Assembly: GCA_947034885.2 (NCBI GenBank)
Contig: OX344752.2
Location: 25,734,386-25,798,385, forward strand
Source of the DNA: Thuidium tamariscinum
Taxonomy: Eukaryota > Streptophyta > Bryopsida > Hypnales > Thuidiaceae
Reading direction: 5' to 3'
DNA: 64,000 nucleotides
Shown here: in pieces, positions 11,688-22,755 of the stretch
Position numbering within the stretch: position 1 is the stretch's first letter
Layout of the letters: each line of letters begins with the position of its first letter
Notes under the pieces: generated by a model
What the model was told of the DNA's origin: nothing
Databases searched by the model: none
The model's input: the letters and a program-made list of their open reading frames with translations, nothing else
Program-made: the position numbers and the translations under genes

Positions 11688-13440
11688 TTAACCCCTATAA
11701 GATCAAGGCCTTTTTTCACCAAAAACATTCAAAACTGTCATTTCTATTCCAAAGATTATAAAAATTTGAACATTATTATTTTTTGACATCTAATCACACA
11801 GGTTTATACTCAACTAGTATGAAAATGTGTAGAATAAATTCAAAAGTTTTGACTGTACAGATTGCAAGATATCTACATTTAAAGTAAAAAAACAAGTTCT
11901 TTTGTACATTGTAGGACTAGATTATTTGACTCTAAGCCTTTTTAACCCCTAAAGGACCATTGTCCCCTCGGGGGACAATTTGGAGTTCGGGCAGGTTCCG
12001 TAGACCTCAATTTTTAATGAATCTTTTTGAAACTTTCTCATAATATAGGAAAACCGATTAGCTTCATGGGAATGTAATTTTTATTTCAATTGGTGACCGG
12101 GAGCAAAAGTTATACCACAAAAAGCCCAAATTTTCATTTGGCGGGCAGAAATTTTTTTTGCAAAAAGTCAAAATTTTTTTAATTTTTTTTTTTTTTCTAA
12201 AATAATATATTTTTGCCTACATGTGAAGCTTTGATTCACTCTATTTGGACTTATAATGAGAAAGTTATGGACAATCTTGTTTTTCGGGCAATCTAAACAA
12301 TTTCTTGAAAAAATAACTTATAGGATTCATTTTTGAATGCAATTTTCACAATTTTTCAAAAACAATTGTTGGACAAGGTTATGTTTACTTTCTAGAACAA
12401 TCTCACCATTGGGATTATTGTATTTCAATCCCATCTTAGAGTTATTAACCATTTAGTTTTTCTTTCAATCTTGGACCTACATCTACTTAACAATTTTTTA
12501 AAGAATGAAAATCAAGTGTTTTTTTGTGAAATTTTTTTCCTAGACTCTCAACTCAATTTCTTAACACAAAAAATTATAAATTCAAAGTCTATAGTGCAAT
12601 TTTTTAATACAAATTCCAGTCAAAGTCATCTGAAATTGCAAACCACAGTTCAAAAAAACTTATATTTCCAATTTTGAATGCTCATATCTTCCAATCTGTA
12701 CGGTCAAACTTCATGAAATTTTTACCACTTGATCTCAATCAAGTTAAGTACAAGATCCTACGGTTAGATTCTTAAAAAAAATATTTTTTGTTTTCTTGGA
12801 TGAATGCAACAGAAATGGCAGTTTTGAGAGGTTTTTGACAGAAAAAAGGCCTTGGTCCTTTAGGGGTTAAGTTGAATTTTTTGAACTATAAAGTATTGAG
12901 CTTTAAATCTTTATTGTAGAAATTGAATTGAGAGTCTAAGGACAAAAAATGAATTCAAAAAACTTAATTTTCTTTCTTAAAAAAATTGTCATATATGAGT
13001 AGGTACAAGATAGAAGGATAGTTCAAACTATTAATATGTTTAAGATGGAATTAAAATGCACTAATTCCAATGGTGAGATTGTTCTAGCAAACAAACTGCA
13101 CCATACATTAAAAAAAAATTTAATTGTAAAAATTGCATTTTATACATGAATCATACAAGTTATTCTTTCAAAAAGATGCAACTATGGACAATCTTGCATG
13201 AAAAACAAGATTGTCCATAGCTCTCACATAACTTATTCAAATAAAATAAATCAAAGCTTTTGATGTAGACAAAAATATAATTTATAAGAAAAAAAAATTC
13301 AAAATTCAAAATTTTGAAATTTTTTTGTTAACTAGTGTCTATTATTTTGAGCTTATTTGGACATAACTTTTGTTCATAGAAGATAATTAAAAAATTTCAA
13401 CACTTCCTCTTGTCTAAAGTAATATAAACAAGACCATTGA
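11688..13440 (-). mobile_element. Family B TTAA element (outer, degraded), split by another B copy
   Basis: Starts TTAACCCCTATAAG. The interior matches family B in reverse orientation on both sides of the inserted copy at 11944-12870: the segment with a Cys-free AT-rich core before it, and the AATTCCAATGGTGAGATTGT segment after it. The far end is decayed around 13440. Non-coding. Confidence 0.6.
11944..12870 (+). mobile_element. Family B TTAA element, intact ends
   Basis: Runs from TTAACCCCTAAAGGACC to GGTCCTTTAGGGGTTAA, with a TTAA at each edge. A perfect palindrome, TTGTCCCCTCGGGGGACAA, lies about 20 bp inside the left end. The roughly 925-bp interior has no transposase-like frame, so the element is non-autonomous. 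It lies inside an older B copy. Confidence 0.8.
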
Positions 13441-13961
13441 AGTATTATAAACCAGCCTTGTTCCAATTGTTGTTTGACAAGTATTTATTGGAGAGCAAAG
13501 ACTGTCAAATTTGGATTGGCACAAGCACAATATTTTAGTTTACTTTGGAAGAATATTTTGGGTATTCTTGGAATGATTTATCCACCACTTAGAGACACAT
13601 TCCTATTTTCCTCAAAACATTCCTTGAAAATTCATAGCAATTAGGTGGATTATCCAAAATGACTATTTCTAATTGCACATGGCCAGAGATAGACTTGTAA
13701 TGTATGAAAAATAATTGTGATAACAAGTGCCTCCACCTTGATACAACATTCACAAATCCACATGGTAATACACAGGTTCACCACACCCAAGACAAGTCGC
13801 TAAAAGCACTGTGAAATGTGGTTGAAATTCCGCTTTAAATTTGTGTCCATCTTTCTGTATCTTTACAAAAGGTTTGGTCAAAGTTTCGCTAAATGTAGCC
13901 CCATTTGTGAGAACCCTACACAAGAGTTGAATGAATGAGTGGAAGTCGAGTGCGCATATCA
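13441..13961. other. 3' flank of the GNAT gene
   Basis: AT-rich sequence to about 13740, then slightly richer sequence up to the GNAT stop. Open frames running into it from the GNAT side are shifted frames of that gene. The 3' UTR probably lies in 13740-13961; no clear poly(A) signal was chosen. Confidence 0.4.
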
Positions 13962-15703
13962 TTATCTTTTCCGCGAGTACGCCATGGCTCGAATGCCGTC
14001 CGGGTCCGCAATGAATCCCAGCGGCTGGTAGAAACCCACGACTGTAGACTCCGCGTACAAGGCGATGTTGCTGATGCCCATCTGCACCAGATCCGCCATG
14101 AGGCGCTCCATGAGCACCTTGCCCAGCCCCAGTCCTTGGTACGCGGGATCCACCACCACATCCCAGATGATGGCGTGGAACACCTGGTCGCCGGTGGCAC
14201 GAGCGAAGCCGATCAGACGCTTCGACGCCGTCTCCTGCACCCACGTCAGAGCTTGCGTGTTCTGAAGCGCTCGCAGCAGCTTCTGCTTCTCCCGCTGCGG
14301 AAAGGAGACCTGAGAATGGGGTAGACAGCGTGTGAATTTGGGGCGAAAGGAACAGAGGATGCGTGAGGAAGAGGATACAAACACCATTAGGGACCTCATC
14401 CGGTTTACACCGACTCACCCCTGGTACCAACAACACTAGGGTGGCCTTCAATTAGCAAGTATTGGGCGTAAACAAGCATGGTTTGGCTAATGACGTCTAT
14501 GGCCATTGAAGTTTCTAATGGTATATGGAGTTGTCTACGTTCCCTTCAATAGTGGTGTACATGATCTCCCAGATTGAAAGATTGTATAAGAAATCATCCA
14601 ATACATTGAGTGATAAAACAATTCAATCTCAAGTGAGTTTAGCTCTCCAGCGAACCCTATTGAGTGATCGCCCAATGAAAGCACCCTAGGGCATAACTGG
14701 TGCTGCAGAAAGTATCGTTGTGGTGGAGTTTAAGATTACACCCAGCGTTCTTTAACAGCACCTTCTGTAACGTCAATTGCTCTCTTCTGCCACTAGACCC
14801 TCAGGAATGGACATACCCAGGCTCGAAACTCACTCTGAACTATCGTTATCACATTCACAAGTAGCAGAAAATTGTGATGAATGAGGAGTACAATAATTGT
14901 ATAAAGAATTCAAGACCTCTTTCCTGACTCCTGCGACCCTCCGCAATTTTCTTCACAGGCTACACAATTGATCGCATCACCGTCACAGAACTGGCGTAAC
15001 AATGCACGCGCAGGTTAGAGGATGCAACAGTCAAGAGGTCAGAGAGTATGCATCACCTTGGAGAAGAGAGAATTGAGCTTATCCAGGTCTAGATCGTCAA
15101 GGGTGCAATGGCAAGACAATCCTCGAGATGCCAGCTCCTCGTCACTTTGGCTGAATTTGCCGGACTCTGTCACGCCAGCCGCTTCCGACGACTTGCTGGG
15201 AGCGACGGCCATGGAGGACACGATGCCACGGTTACTACTACTACTACGATTCCTGGGCACGTCGCCATGCCTGACCGCCAACCTGACCTCCCCACCTGAC
15301 TATACAGACTCAATTTTTCATGTCAACTCAACAGTACGCATTCATTGCTCGAACAATTCTTCAATTCGCTTCCACGGGGGAGCATTCAAGAATGTGCACA
15401 AATGGGAGACGTTGAGGGAAATTTCAACATAGCAAACCCCAAAAATTGAACCCCCGAATTGAACAAAAAATCCAGCAACAAGGCAACAGCGTAATTGAGG
15501 AGAGAGATGCACACACCCGTGCACGAGGAATTCGCAGTGGCGCCTGCGACCACGAAGTACGTCCGACGTGATCCGCAAGCAGGTGCTCCAGAAGAACGAG
15601 CCGAGTGGGAAAATCCAGGGGAAGCCATTTGGTGAGGGTAACATGGGACAACGAAGGGGATGGAGCGAAGCGACGCTGCGGCTCTGTCCACGCAGAGCGC
15701 CAT
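13962..15703 (-). CDS. GCN5-related N-acetyltransferase, probably plastid-targeted (GNAT/SNAT-like)
   Basis: Transfers an acetyl group from acetyl-CoA to an amine; related plant enzymes acetylate plastid proteins and, for some, serotonin. Inferred exons (minus strand): 15703-15517, 15295-15057 and 14309-13962, joined by GT-AG introns in matching phase, giving 257 aa. Residues 1 to about 62 (beginning MALCVDRAAASLRS) are rich in Ser, Ala and Arg with few acidic residues, as in a chloroplast transit peptide. ELASRG...DLDKLNSLFSK precedes the catalytic domain. The GNAT fold follows at about 143-253: RLIGFARATGD (173-183), IIWDVVVDPAYQG (190-201), the acetyl-CoA loop QGLGLGK (200-206), and FYQPLGF (235-241). 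The 747-bp intron 2 is GC-richer than the surrounding repeats. The start is the first ATG in the frame that opens the transit-like run; an upstream non-coding exon is possible. Substrate is not readable. Confidence 0.88.
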
Positions 15704-16060
15704 TCTTGCCCCGCACCCCGGGGCACCTCGTGGCTGCTTTGAAACCCACAGCAACCTCGCAGAAGAGTTATTTGGTGATTCTGGTGGCGTCTCCTGCTTC
15801 TTGTGTGCCTGCAGGCGTCTTATCTGCGAGCTGCAGCAGGAATGCGAAGGCGCTTGCGAGGCAAGGGGCGACGAGGGCGGGGAGTCTCGCAAACGGAACC
15901 TCCTTGTCTGTGGCCCGCTTGCTTTGATTTTTCGTTCCCCGTTTCCGTTGTAGATCCGCTTTTCGTTACGATTTCCGGGGTTGTTGGGCGACGAAGGTGT
16001 TTCGGGTTTCCATGCTGCTGTTTCCTTCGTCGGCAGCTCTGCAAGGTGGCCTTTGGGGAA
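15704..16060 (-). promoter_or_regulatory. Promoter and 5' leader region of the GNAT gene
   Basis: A GC-rich block directly upstream of the inferred GNAT start, ending abruptly at the AT-rich repeats near 16060. Open frames here continue the GNAT exon-1 frame upstream but show no further conserved motif. No TATA box could be chosen. Confidence 0.45.
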
Positions 16061-17729
16061 GTAAGTCGCTTATGATTATCAAGTGCCCTTGTTTTAAATG
16101 AGAAACTAAGAGACATGTCTGTACATTGAATGAGTGACTCTCACTATAACTATAACAGAGGTTGGATGCTTGTTTTATCAAGAAATAATAAAAATGTTGT
16201 AACTTAGCACATCAAAAAATAATAATAATAATTTGAAATTGCAAGAAAATTTAAACTTTATTAGTGTGCCCTATATCATTGCTACAGTCAAAATTAAAGT
16301 AGTAAAAAAGAATTTCTAATTTTTTAATCCAATAACTTTCTTACCATAAGTCCAAATGCCACGAAACCTAGTCCATGCACCCTTCCTCACTGTAGATAAC
16401 CTAGTTGAATGGAATTTTTACATTTTTTTTTATGGATTTTTGTAACTTAATTTTGGATTTGGGGTGCCTAATTGTATATTTGTGTGTTAATTTTGTAAAT
16501 TTCAGCGTGGTTTTTCATCTAATTTGAGTTGGGTTTTTATCTTGTTATTGAATTTTGTGGAAGTAGGGTGAGTTTTCGAGTTGTAGAGTCTATGAGTGGA
16601 CAATTTCCAAATAGCTAGTGGTTGTGTAGGAAAGAGGCATTCCTAGTTGGAGATCTTGGTTTTGGTTACCAAATTGGAATAGTTGTGGTTAGTCAAAGCA
16701 TTTCAAGATAGGTAAGTCCTAATGAGATGAGTTGTGGTAATTGGAGATATCCGAATTGGAACCCAATTTTGGGTGATTTGGATTTGTTAGTTGGTATTGG
16801 TAAATCAATTGGTGGTGGTTGTCGGCCTTCATCTTCCCCCAATCTCCTATTAGTTTGTTTTTGGAATTCATTTTTGGGACCCACTGTTGAGAGTATGCCA
16901 GTGCATGTCCTAGCCAGTTGTGCTATGTTTTGATTTCTTTGTGTTTGTGTGTGTGTTTGTTTTGCTTGTATGAGTTTTTGTGTCCTAGTTGGGATATGTC
17001 TGTGTATGATTATGGAATTAATTCCTCCTATTTTGGAATGTCTGTGAGTTGAGAATAAGAGCAGAAATATTTAAGCCTTGTAAAGATTAAACTGTGAAGA
17101 ATCATGAAATCTAATTGGAAGTCTTGTAGTGATTAATTGTAAGAATCCAATTAGGAGAAGAGTAGGAAAACTAAATTACAAACTGGTATAGATGAAATGA
17201 TAAGATTAATTTAGCCATGTATTAGATCTGTAAGACATTGAAAATTTGATTAAATATTGAAAGGTGATTTGTTCACCAATTAAGCATGTGATAAAAGAAA
17301 TATTTTGTACGGTTGCTGCTATAATGTAAAGAATTAATTTTTTCCAATTTGTGTTAATTGATTGAATTTGTGAATCCAAGGTGTATATGAATGAGAATTG
17401 ATGAGTAAATTATCTAATTCAATTTGGATGTGTGTAGCATGGTTATATGAGTGTTAGATGTGAATTGTGTGTATGACCCAAGTTGGTATTGATGTGGGTT
17501 GTTTGCAATACTATTTTTCAATTTAGAGTTTTAGGAGAAACTGGTTGTAATATTTCCAATTTGAGTTGAATTAGAAGTTTGTAATGTATGCTACAATGGA
17601 GAGAATTACCGAATGGTTTAGAAATAAATTAAGGAATTAATTTGAACATGTATTTGAATGAAATGATGGTCATGAAAGATAAATTAATAAATTAATAAAA
17701 AGATAAATTCCTAGTTGCTGAATAAGTGA
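16061..17729. other. AT-rich intergenic stretch with one dispersed-repeat fragment
   Basis: No gene is visible. Positions 16250-16400 match the tandem repeat at 34840-35640: CATTGCTACAGTCAAA, then ATGCCACGAAACCTAGTCCA. The rest is T- and G-rich old repeat DNA with a short GTGTTTGTGTGTGTG run near 16940. Confidence 0.5.
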
Positions 17730-18111
17730 TTAATCCCTAAAGGACCAAACTGCGTTTTTTGGCAACATAGCGATTTTGGGTAGCTCACTATGAATGGAGT
17801 TTTTTTTCTTTTTCTTTGAAATTTTCACACAGCATGCGACCAAGGAGTAGCTTTAAGTTCCAACAAGTTTCATAACATTTGACTACATAGTCAAAAAGTT
17901 ATTGCATGATATGTGATTTTCTTTGATCTTTGGGCAGCCTATGCAGATAAAAAAACTTCTTTGAAAATAATTTTTTGAAAAAATGAAATATTGAAATATT
18001 TTATTTAGAATTTTGTGTATGCAAGAATCTTTGAATCATTCCATTTGGATTAGTGAGTCAAAAGTTATGAGGAGGTTTAGTTTGAGGTAGTTTGTGGCTA
18101 GGTACAAAATC

Positions 18112-19621
18112 AACGATGCTAGAGTATGAGCGGGGAGCAATGAGCGTTGAGCAATGAGCAATGAAACTTGAATGCTCATTGCAAGAATGTTTTCTAAAAA
18201 TAGACATATTAGAGAAATAAATATTACTATCAAATCCAAAAATAATAATGACAAAAAAAATTTAATTTTTAATTTTAAAAAAAATCTACAAAAGAATTAT
18301 ATATAATAGTTGATAGTATAATAAAAGGTTGCATGAATGAACACCCATTCATTCATGTGGGAATGAACTTCGTCGATGTCATCCATCCATCATCCATCAT
18401 TCATCATTCAATTTCCAAATTATTAAAATTTTTGCAACTCATTATAAGCTTCTTTGAAACCAAAGAGGCTTTGAACCATCTATCCTCTTTAATATCGTCT
18501 CCCTAAAAGCCTCTTTGGAGCCAAAGAGCTCTCCTAGTATAGGCTTTTTTAGAACCTAAAGAATGCTCCTCGGATTCGAGGAGCTTTTCTTTAGTTCTAA
18601 AAGACTTTTTTTAATAAGGCTTTTTGAATTCATAAAAGGCTCCTTGAATCCAAGGAGCATTTTTTGGTGCCAAAAAGGTCTTTTATTGAAACCACTTTGG
18701 AACTAATATAAGGGTACTTCAAATCAATGAGTCCTTCATTTTTGCCAAAAAGCTCATTTAGAGCATCTTTGAATCGAAGAGGCCTTAAAACCATCATTGC
18801 TTTTTAATATTGTCTCCCTACAAGCCTCCTTGGAATTCCTAAAAGCCTCCTCGGAACCCAAGGAAGGCTCCTCAGATCCGAGGAGCCTTTTTTGATACCC
18901 AAAACTTCTTGCAATGAAGGCATTAGATGAAATCTGAGGGCATTAGGAGACCGTTTCGGGTCTGTTCCCGAAACGGCTCCCAATGCCGCAGATCCTCGTC
19001 AGGCCGACTTTTATGGAAAAGAAAAAAAAAAAAAAAAAAAATTTTTTTTTTTTTGGGTCCTGAAATATGAAAATAAGTCCAAAAAAAAAATTTGAAAAAA
19101 AAAATATATATATATTACGTGGCAGTGTCCCGACCACGTAGGATTCGGGTTCACAGGGCAGAAACTGCGTTCCCGCAGTCCGGGAACCCGCAGTCTCCTA
19201 ATGCCCTCAAATTTCTTCTAATGCTCCTCGGAATCCAAAGAAGACTCCTCGGATCCGAGGAGCCTTTTTTGGTGCCCAAAACTTCTTGCAATGAAGGTTT
19301 TTTTTAAACCTAAGGAAGAGTCTTCGGATCCAAGGAGCCTTTTGTTGATGCCAAAAAGTTCTTTCAATGAAGGCTCTTTACAATCCAAAGAATAATCTAC
19401 ATCCATAGTTCTTAATTTTTTCATCTACATTTTTCATCTACATTCATCTGGTATTATTTTCATCCATCTAAAGTAATGAATGAAATAAGGCATTTACATC
19501 TAAAGATTCATTTTTTATAAAATTAATTTTTAAGTATTCATTCTTAAATTTTTTTTCTTAAAATTCTTAATGCTCAAATCTTCCCGCTCAATGCTCAACG
19601 CTCATACTTTAGCAACCCTGG
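18112..19621. mobile_element. Mutator-like non-autonomous element with 10-bp target duplication
   Basis: Flanked by GGTACAAAAT at 18102-18111 and 19622-19631, exactly where family A copies read without a break. The ends CAACGATGCTAGAGTATGAG and CAGGGTTGCTAAAGTATGAG (reverse complement) are imperfect inverted repeats. They are followed by short repeats of GAGCAATGAGCGTT type. The middle holds several diverged units built on GCTCCTCGGA-TCCGAGGAGCC, each able to pair with itself. No coding frame. A smaller MITE is nested at 18920-19224. It shares ends with 34428-34664. Confidence 0.75.
18920..19224. mobile_element. MITE nested in the Mutator-like element
   Basis: Terminal inverted repeats of about 32 bp with three mismatches: left GCATTAGATGAAATCTGAGG, right reverse complement GCATTAGAAGAAATTTGAGG, both continuing GCATTAGGAGAC. 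The interior has a CCGTTTCGGG/CCCGAAACGG pair, poly(A)/poly(T) runs and TTACGTGGCA. A second, older copy lies at 27804-28070. Comparison with the host unit suggests a 2-bp GC duplication. Superfamily not assigned. Confidence 0.7.
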
Positions 19622-20204
19622 GTACAAAATTCCTACACTACAAAAAAGGTTTGAAATCCTTTATTTAATTCAATTTTTAATATTTTTGAATAAAAATAAT
19701 TGAAATAGGTGTAGATTTTTTATTACAAAATTCTAACCATTGGGATCAAAATTTTTCAATTCCATAAATAAATTGTTTACAATTTAGTGTTTTGGCTCAT
19801 TTTCTACTTCTTTGTACTTGTTATTTTTTTCCTCTATGTTTTACAACTCCAAATGATTTGAAATTTTTTTTGCATACAGCCAACTTGCCTTTAAGAATGA
19901 ATTTAGAGAGTAACCACCAATTTGAACTTTTTTTCATACAAATGTAACCTTGTGAAGTGCAGCTGCCCGGATTTCCACAGTGGTAAAAAAAGGATTTTTG
20001 TCACTTCAAATACTAATATCTTGCAATCTACACGGCAGAAATTGTTGAAATTTTTTCCACATATTTTTAAACTTTTTCTCTAAAAGATCCTATGGTTATT
20101 TTTGTCCAAAAACTTTTTTTTAAAAAAAATTGGTAGTTGTCTTAAAAATGACAGTTTTGAAGCAGTTTTGGTAAAAACATAGTCAAAAACCTTTAGGGGT
20201 TAAA

Positions 20205-20875
20205 AGTCAAATCGGGAAGTAAGGAGCTTATGATTTTTCAATGAAAAATAAAGAACAAATTGTGGAGATTTGGTCCTAAATGGGAGTTGTAAGTCATATC
20301 AAGCCAAACCTGGTTCAAAGGCTGAATTGGAAGATCTACAAATAAGAGTGAAACCGATTTGGAGATTAAAGTTGAGGTTGTGAAGCCAAATTGAAGAAAA
20401 ATAAAATAAAGAGAAAGAAAGAATAAATGAATAAAGAATTGAAAATTAAAGAAGTATTTGGGAGAAATTCTAACCTTTGTGGCCATTAAGAGTGGAGAGA
20501 CAAATTGTGAAATTAGATTCAATGTGAGGAACATATATTATTACGGTTAAGGAACAAATTGATATTCATTTTCTATAATTGCAATGATCCGATTAGGAAT
20601 TTATTAGAAGTACCTATTTAACAAGCCTCCCTAGGAACAAATCACACTATTAGCCTTGGCTTTTGTTTAATTTTAAATTGACACCAAAGCTTATCTACAC
20701 TCACCAAGGCCTTTTCAACGACACTAAAAACACAATTGGGGGATGGACAAGCTAGGAGATCTCAACATAACAAACAAAACAAATAAAACAAAAGAAACAA
20801 CTTGTCTTAAAGTATAGATTAGAGGATAGGTAGGCTAGGAGATCTAAACATAAAACAAAAAAAACAATTTTCTTA
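20205..20875. other. AT-rich spacer between TTAA elements
   Basis: No gene. 20740-20875 holds two short copies of the GGAGATCTCAACATAACAAAC motif, also seen in the tandem array at 34840-35640. The rest is A-rich and not recognised. Confidence 0.45.
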
Positions 20876-21194
20876 GAATCTAACCATAGGATCTTGTAAA
20901 ATATTTTTTGAGATCATGTGGTAAAAATTTCATGAAGTTTGACTGTACCGATTGGAAGATACTAGCATTTAAAGTTGGAAAAAAAAAGTTTTTTTGAACT
21001 TTGACTTGCAATTTCAGATGACTTTGACTACCATTTGTTGAATTTTTTGGCACTATAGACCATGAAGTTAAATTTTTTTATGTAGAACATTTGAGTTGAG
21101 AATTAATGAAAAAAATTCCCAAAAAAAACTACTTGACTTCATTCATTAAAAAATTGTTAAGTAGAAGTAGGTCCAAGATTGAACAAAACACTAA

Positions 21195-22000
21195 TGGTAT
21201 GTTCGCACTAGCAAATAGGAGCGGTTCTACATAGCAGCACTAGGCGTGCAGATGACCGTCTATTCACACCGGGCAAAAATGTTAACTTCCGATCCTACGT
21301 GGTTACGTCCGAGGAGGTCAGTAAGAGCGGTGGTAAGTGACTTTCACGGCAAGTGCTTTTCCGAGCGGCAAGTAGGAGCGCCGCAGGAGTTTTAAACAAT
21401 GCATCTTCGGGAAATGTACATTTTGCATAGTTAAGAGCGGTGCAAGTCAATGGGGCTTGGCCTGGTACATTAAGTTGGACCTCAGCAGCACCTGAAGGCG
21501 CTGTGCTATGCAGCTGCTCAAACTGCTTCTACTCCCACCACCAGCTTCACTTCCACACGGAGAATGACCTTCAACGTCTTGCGAGTGACACTGTCTTACA
21601 CCACCATCTAAACGCTGTCGATCATATCCACTACAACTCTCTTCCTCAGGCTTGTGATGCATGTCACACTCGAAACAACAAAAACCACAACATATGCTTT
21701 GAAAAATTGAATTCCGCCATGGCTTCTTCTACAATGAGCGTCAAACCATTGTTCATGTCCGTATTTGTGTGAACCTAAAGCATCCCACCCACTTACACAA
21801 AGTTCGATTCCCGTGCAAATGCTCTGATCATAACATCGGCAATTGGTCATTTGCACCGTATTGTAGAAACCTTGTGTAAACAGCAGTCAGTGCCACTCCC
21901 GCTAACAGACACTAACGCATAACACCGCAATGTAGCCCACTCTTCCACTACTTCACGTCAACAGTGACCATTACTCTTATCTGTTGGTGCGAATGTACCA
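21195..22000. mobile_element. PIF/Harbinger-like non-autonomous element with TAA duplication
   Basis: TAA at 21192-21194 and 22001-22003 flank it. The ends TGGTATGTTCGCACTAGCAA and TGGTACATTCGCACCAACAG (reverse complement) are inverted repeats, followed by ATAGGAGCGG/ATAAGAGTAA. A 3-bp TAA duplication fits PIF/Harbinger. The interior is GC-richer than its surroundings and has frames up to 110 codons, none with a transposase or Myb motif that I recognise. Confidence 0.75.
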
Positions 22001-22248
22001 TAAGTTGTTAAGATGTAATTGGAAAACCATGATTCCAATGGTGAGCTTGTTTCTGCAAACATCCTAAACCCTATCAAAAAAGAAAATTTGAAAAATTGCA
22101 TTCAAAAATTAATTCTATAAGCTAATTTTTGAAAAAGGTGCTTAGATTGCCCGAAATACAAGATTGTCTGTAATTTTCTCATTATTAGTCCAAATAAAAT
22201 GAACCAAAGCTTCAGATGTAGAACAAAACATAATCTTTGAGGGAAAAA

Positions 22249-22305
<57 letters not shown>

Positions 22306-22306
22306 T
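22249..22306. repeat. ATT microsatellite
   Basis: About 18 uninterrupted ATT (TTA) triplets inside the B element. The perfect register suggests recent expansion. Confidence 0.95.
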
Positions 22307-22526
22307 TCTGTCCGGCAAACTGCTTTTTGGACTTAGAATGGCATAAATTTTGCTTCCAAGCACCAATTGAAATAAAAATTATATTTTTGGAAAGCTAATC
22401 TGATTTCCTATCTTAAAAAAAACTCAAAAAATCATAACAAAAATTTAGGTCACACAAGCTTGACCAAAATTCCAAGTGTCCCTCGAGGGGACTTTAGTCT
22501 TTTAAAGATTAAGCCTAACAAGATGA

Positions 22527-22755
22527 TTAACCCTAAAACGTCTCAATCCTTTTTTGAATTTTTGCACATTTTCATTTAAAGCTTTGTACAAATATATCAT
22601 TTACCAAAATTTAATGAATTTGGTCATTAAGGAAGGTTGTCTCTTCTAGATTCAAGTGTTACATTTGATAAATGAGAAATTAATTGGATGAAATAGTGCC
22701 TCAAAGCCCTCTGTTCATCATCCAGAATATGGACGTCAGAGTGCTTCAGGGTTAA
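22527..22755 (+). mobile_element. Family F TTAA element, short uninterrupted copy
   Basis: Runs from TTAACCCTAAAACG to CTTCAGGGTTAA with TTAA at both edges, only 229 bp. Collinear with 45165-45394 and with the split copy 62464-63593. It reads CATTAAGGAAGGTTGTC near 22623 without interruption and so supplies the empty site for the A insertion at 62573. Confidence 0.8.

Larger units (their letters stand above)
17730..20204 (+). mobile_element. Family A TTAA element carrying a 1.5 kb Mutator-like insertion
   Basis: Starts TTAATCCCTAAAGGACC and ends CCTTTAGGGGTTAA. Without the insertion at 18112-19621 the copy is about 960 bp and collinear with 26293-27242. The left part holds GCGTTTTTTGGCAACATAGC and the right part ends ACATAGTCAAAAACC, the marks of family A. 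Non-coding. Confidence 0.8.
20876..22512 (-). mobile_element. Family B TTAA element with one end lost, split by a Harbinger-like insertion
   Basis: The interior is collinear with 43362-44292: ACCATAGGATCTTG, ATCATGTGGTAAAAATTTCATG, AATGGTGAGCTTGTT, then the palindrome GTCCCTCGAGGGGAC. It ends in TCTTTTAAAGATTAA, a decayed TTAA terminus. The first roughly 100 bp of the family are missing. The insertion at 21195-22000 interrupts it, and a long ATT microsatellite has grown at 22249. Confidence 0.7.

Noticed and set aside
13750-14451. Open frame of 233 codons on the minus strand
   Set aside because: It overlaps GNAT exon 3 in another frame and lacks the GNAT motifs, which lie in the 13962-14309 frame.
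15022-15432. Open frame of 136 codons on the plus strand
   Set aside because: It is antisense to GNAT exon 2. The minus strand carries the conserved SRGL...DLDKLNSLF sequence.
21801-21835. GTTCGATTCCCG looks like a tRNA B box
   Set aside because: No A box or cloverleaf lies at the right distance upstream, and the motif is inside a Harbinger-like element.
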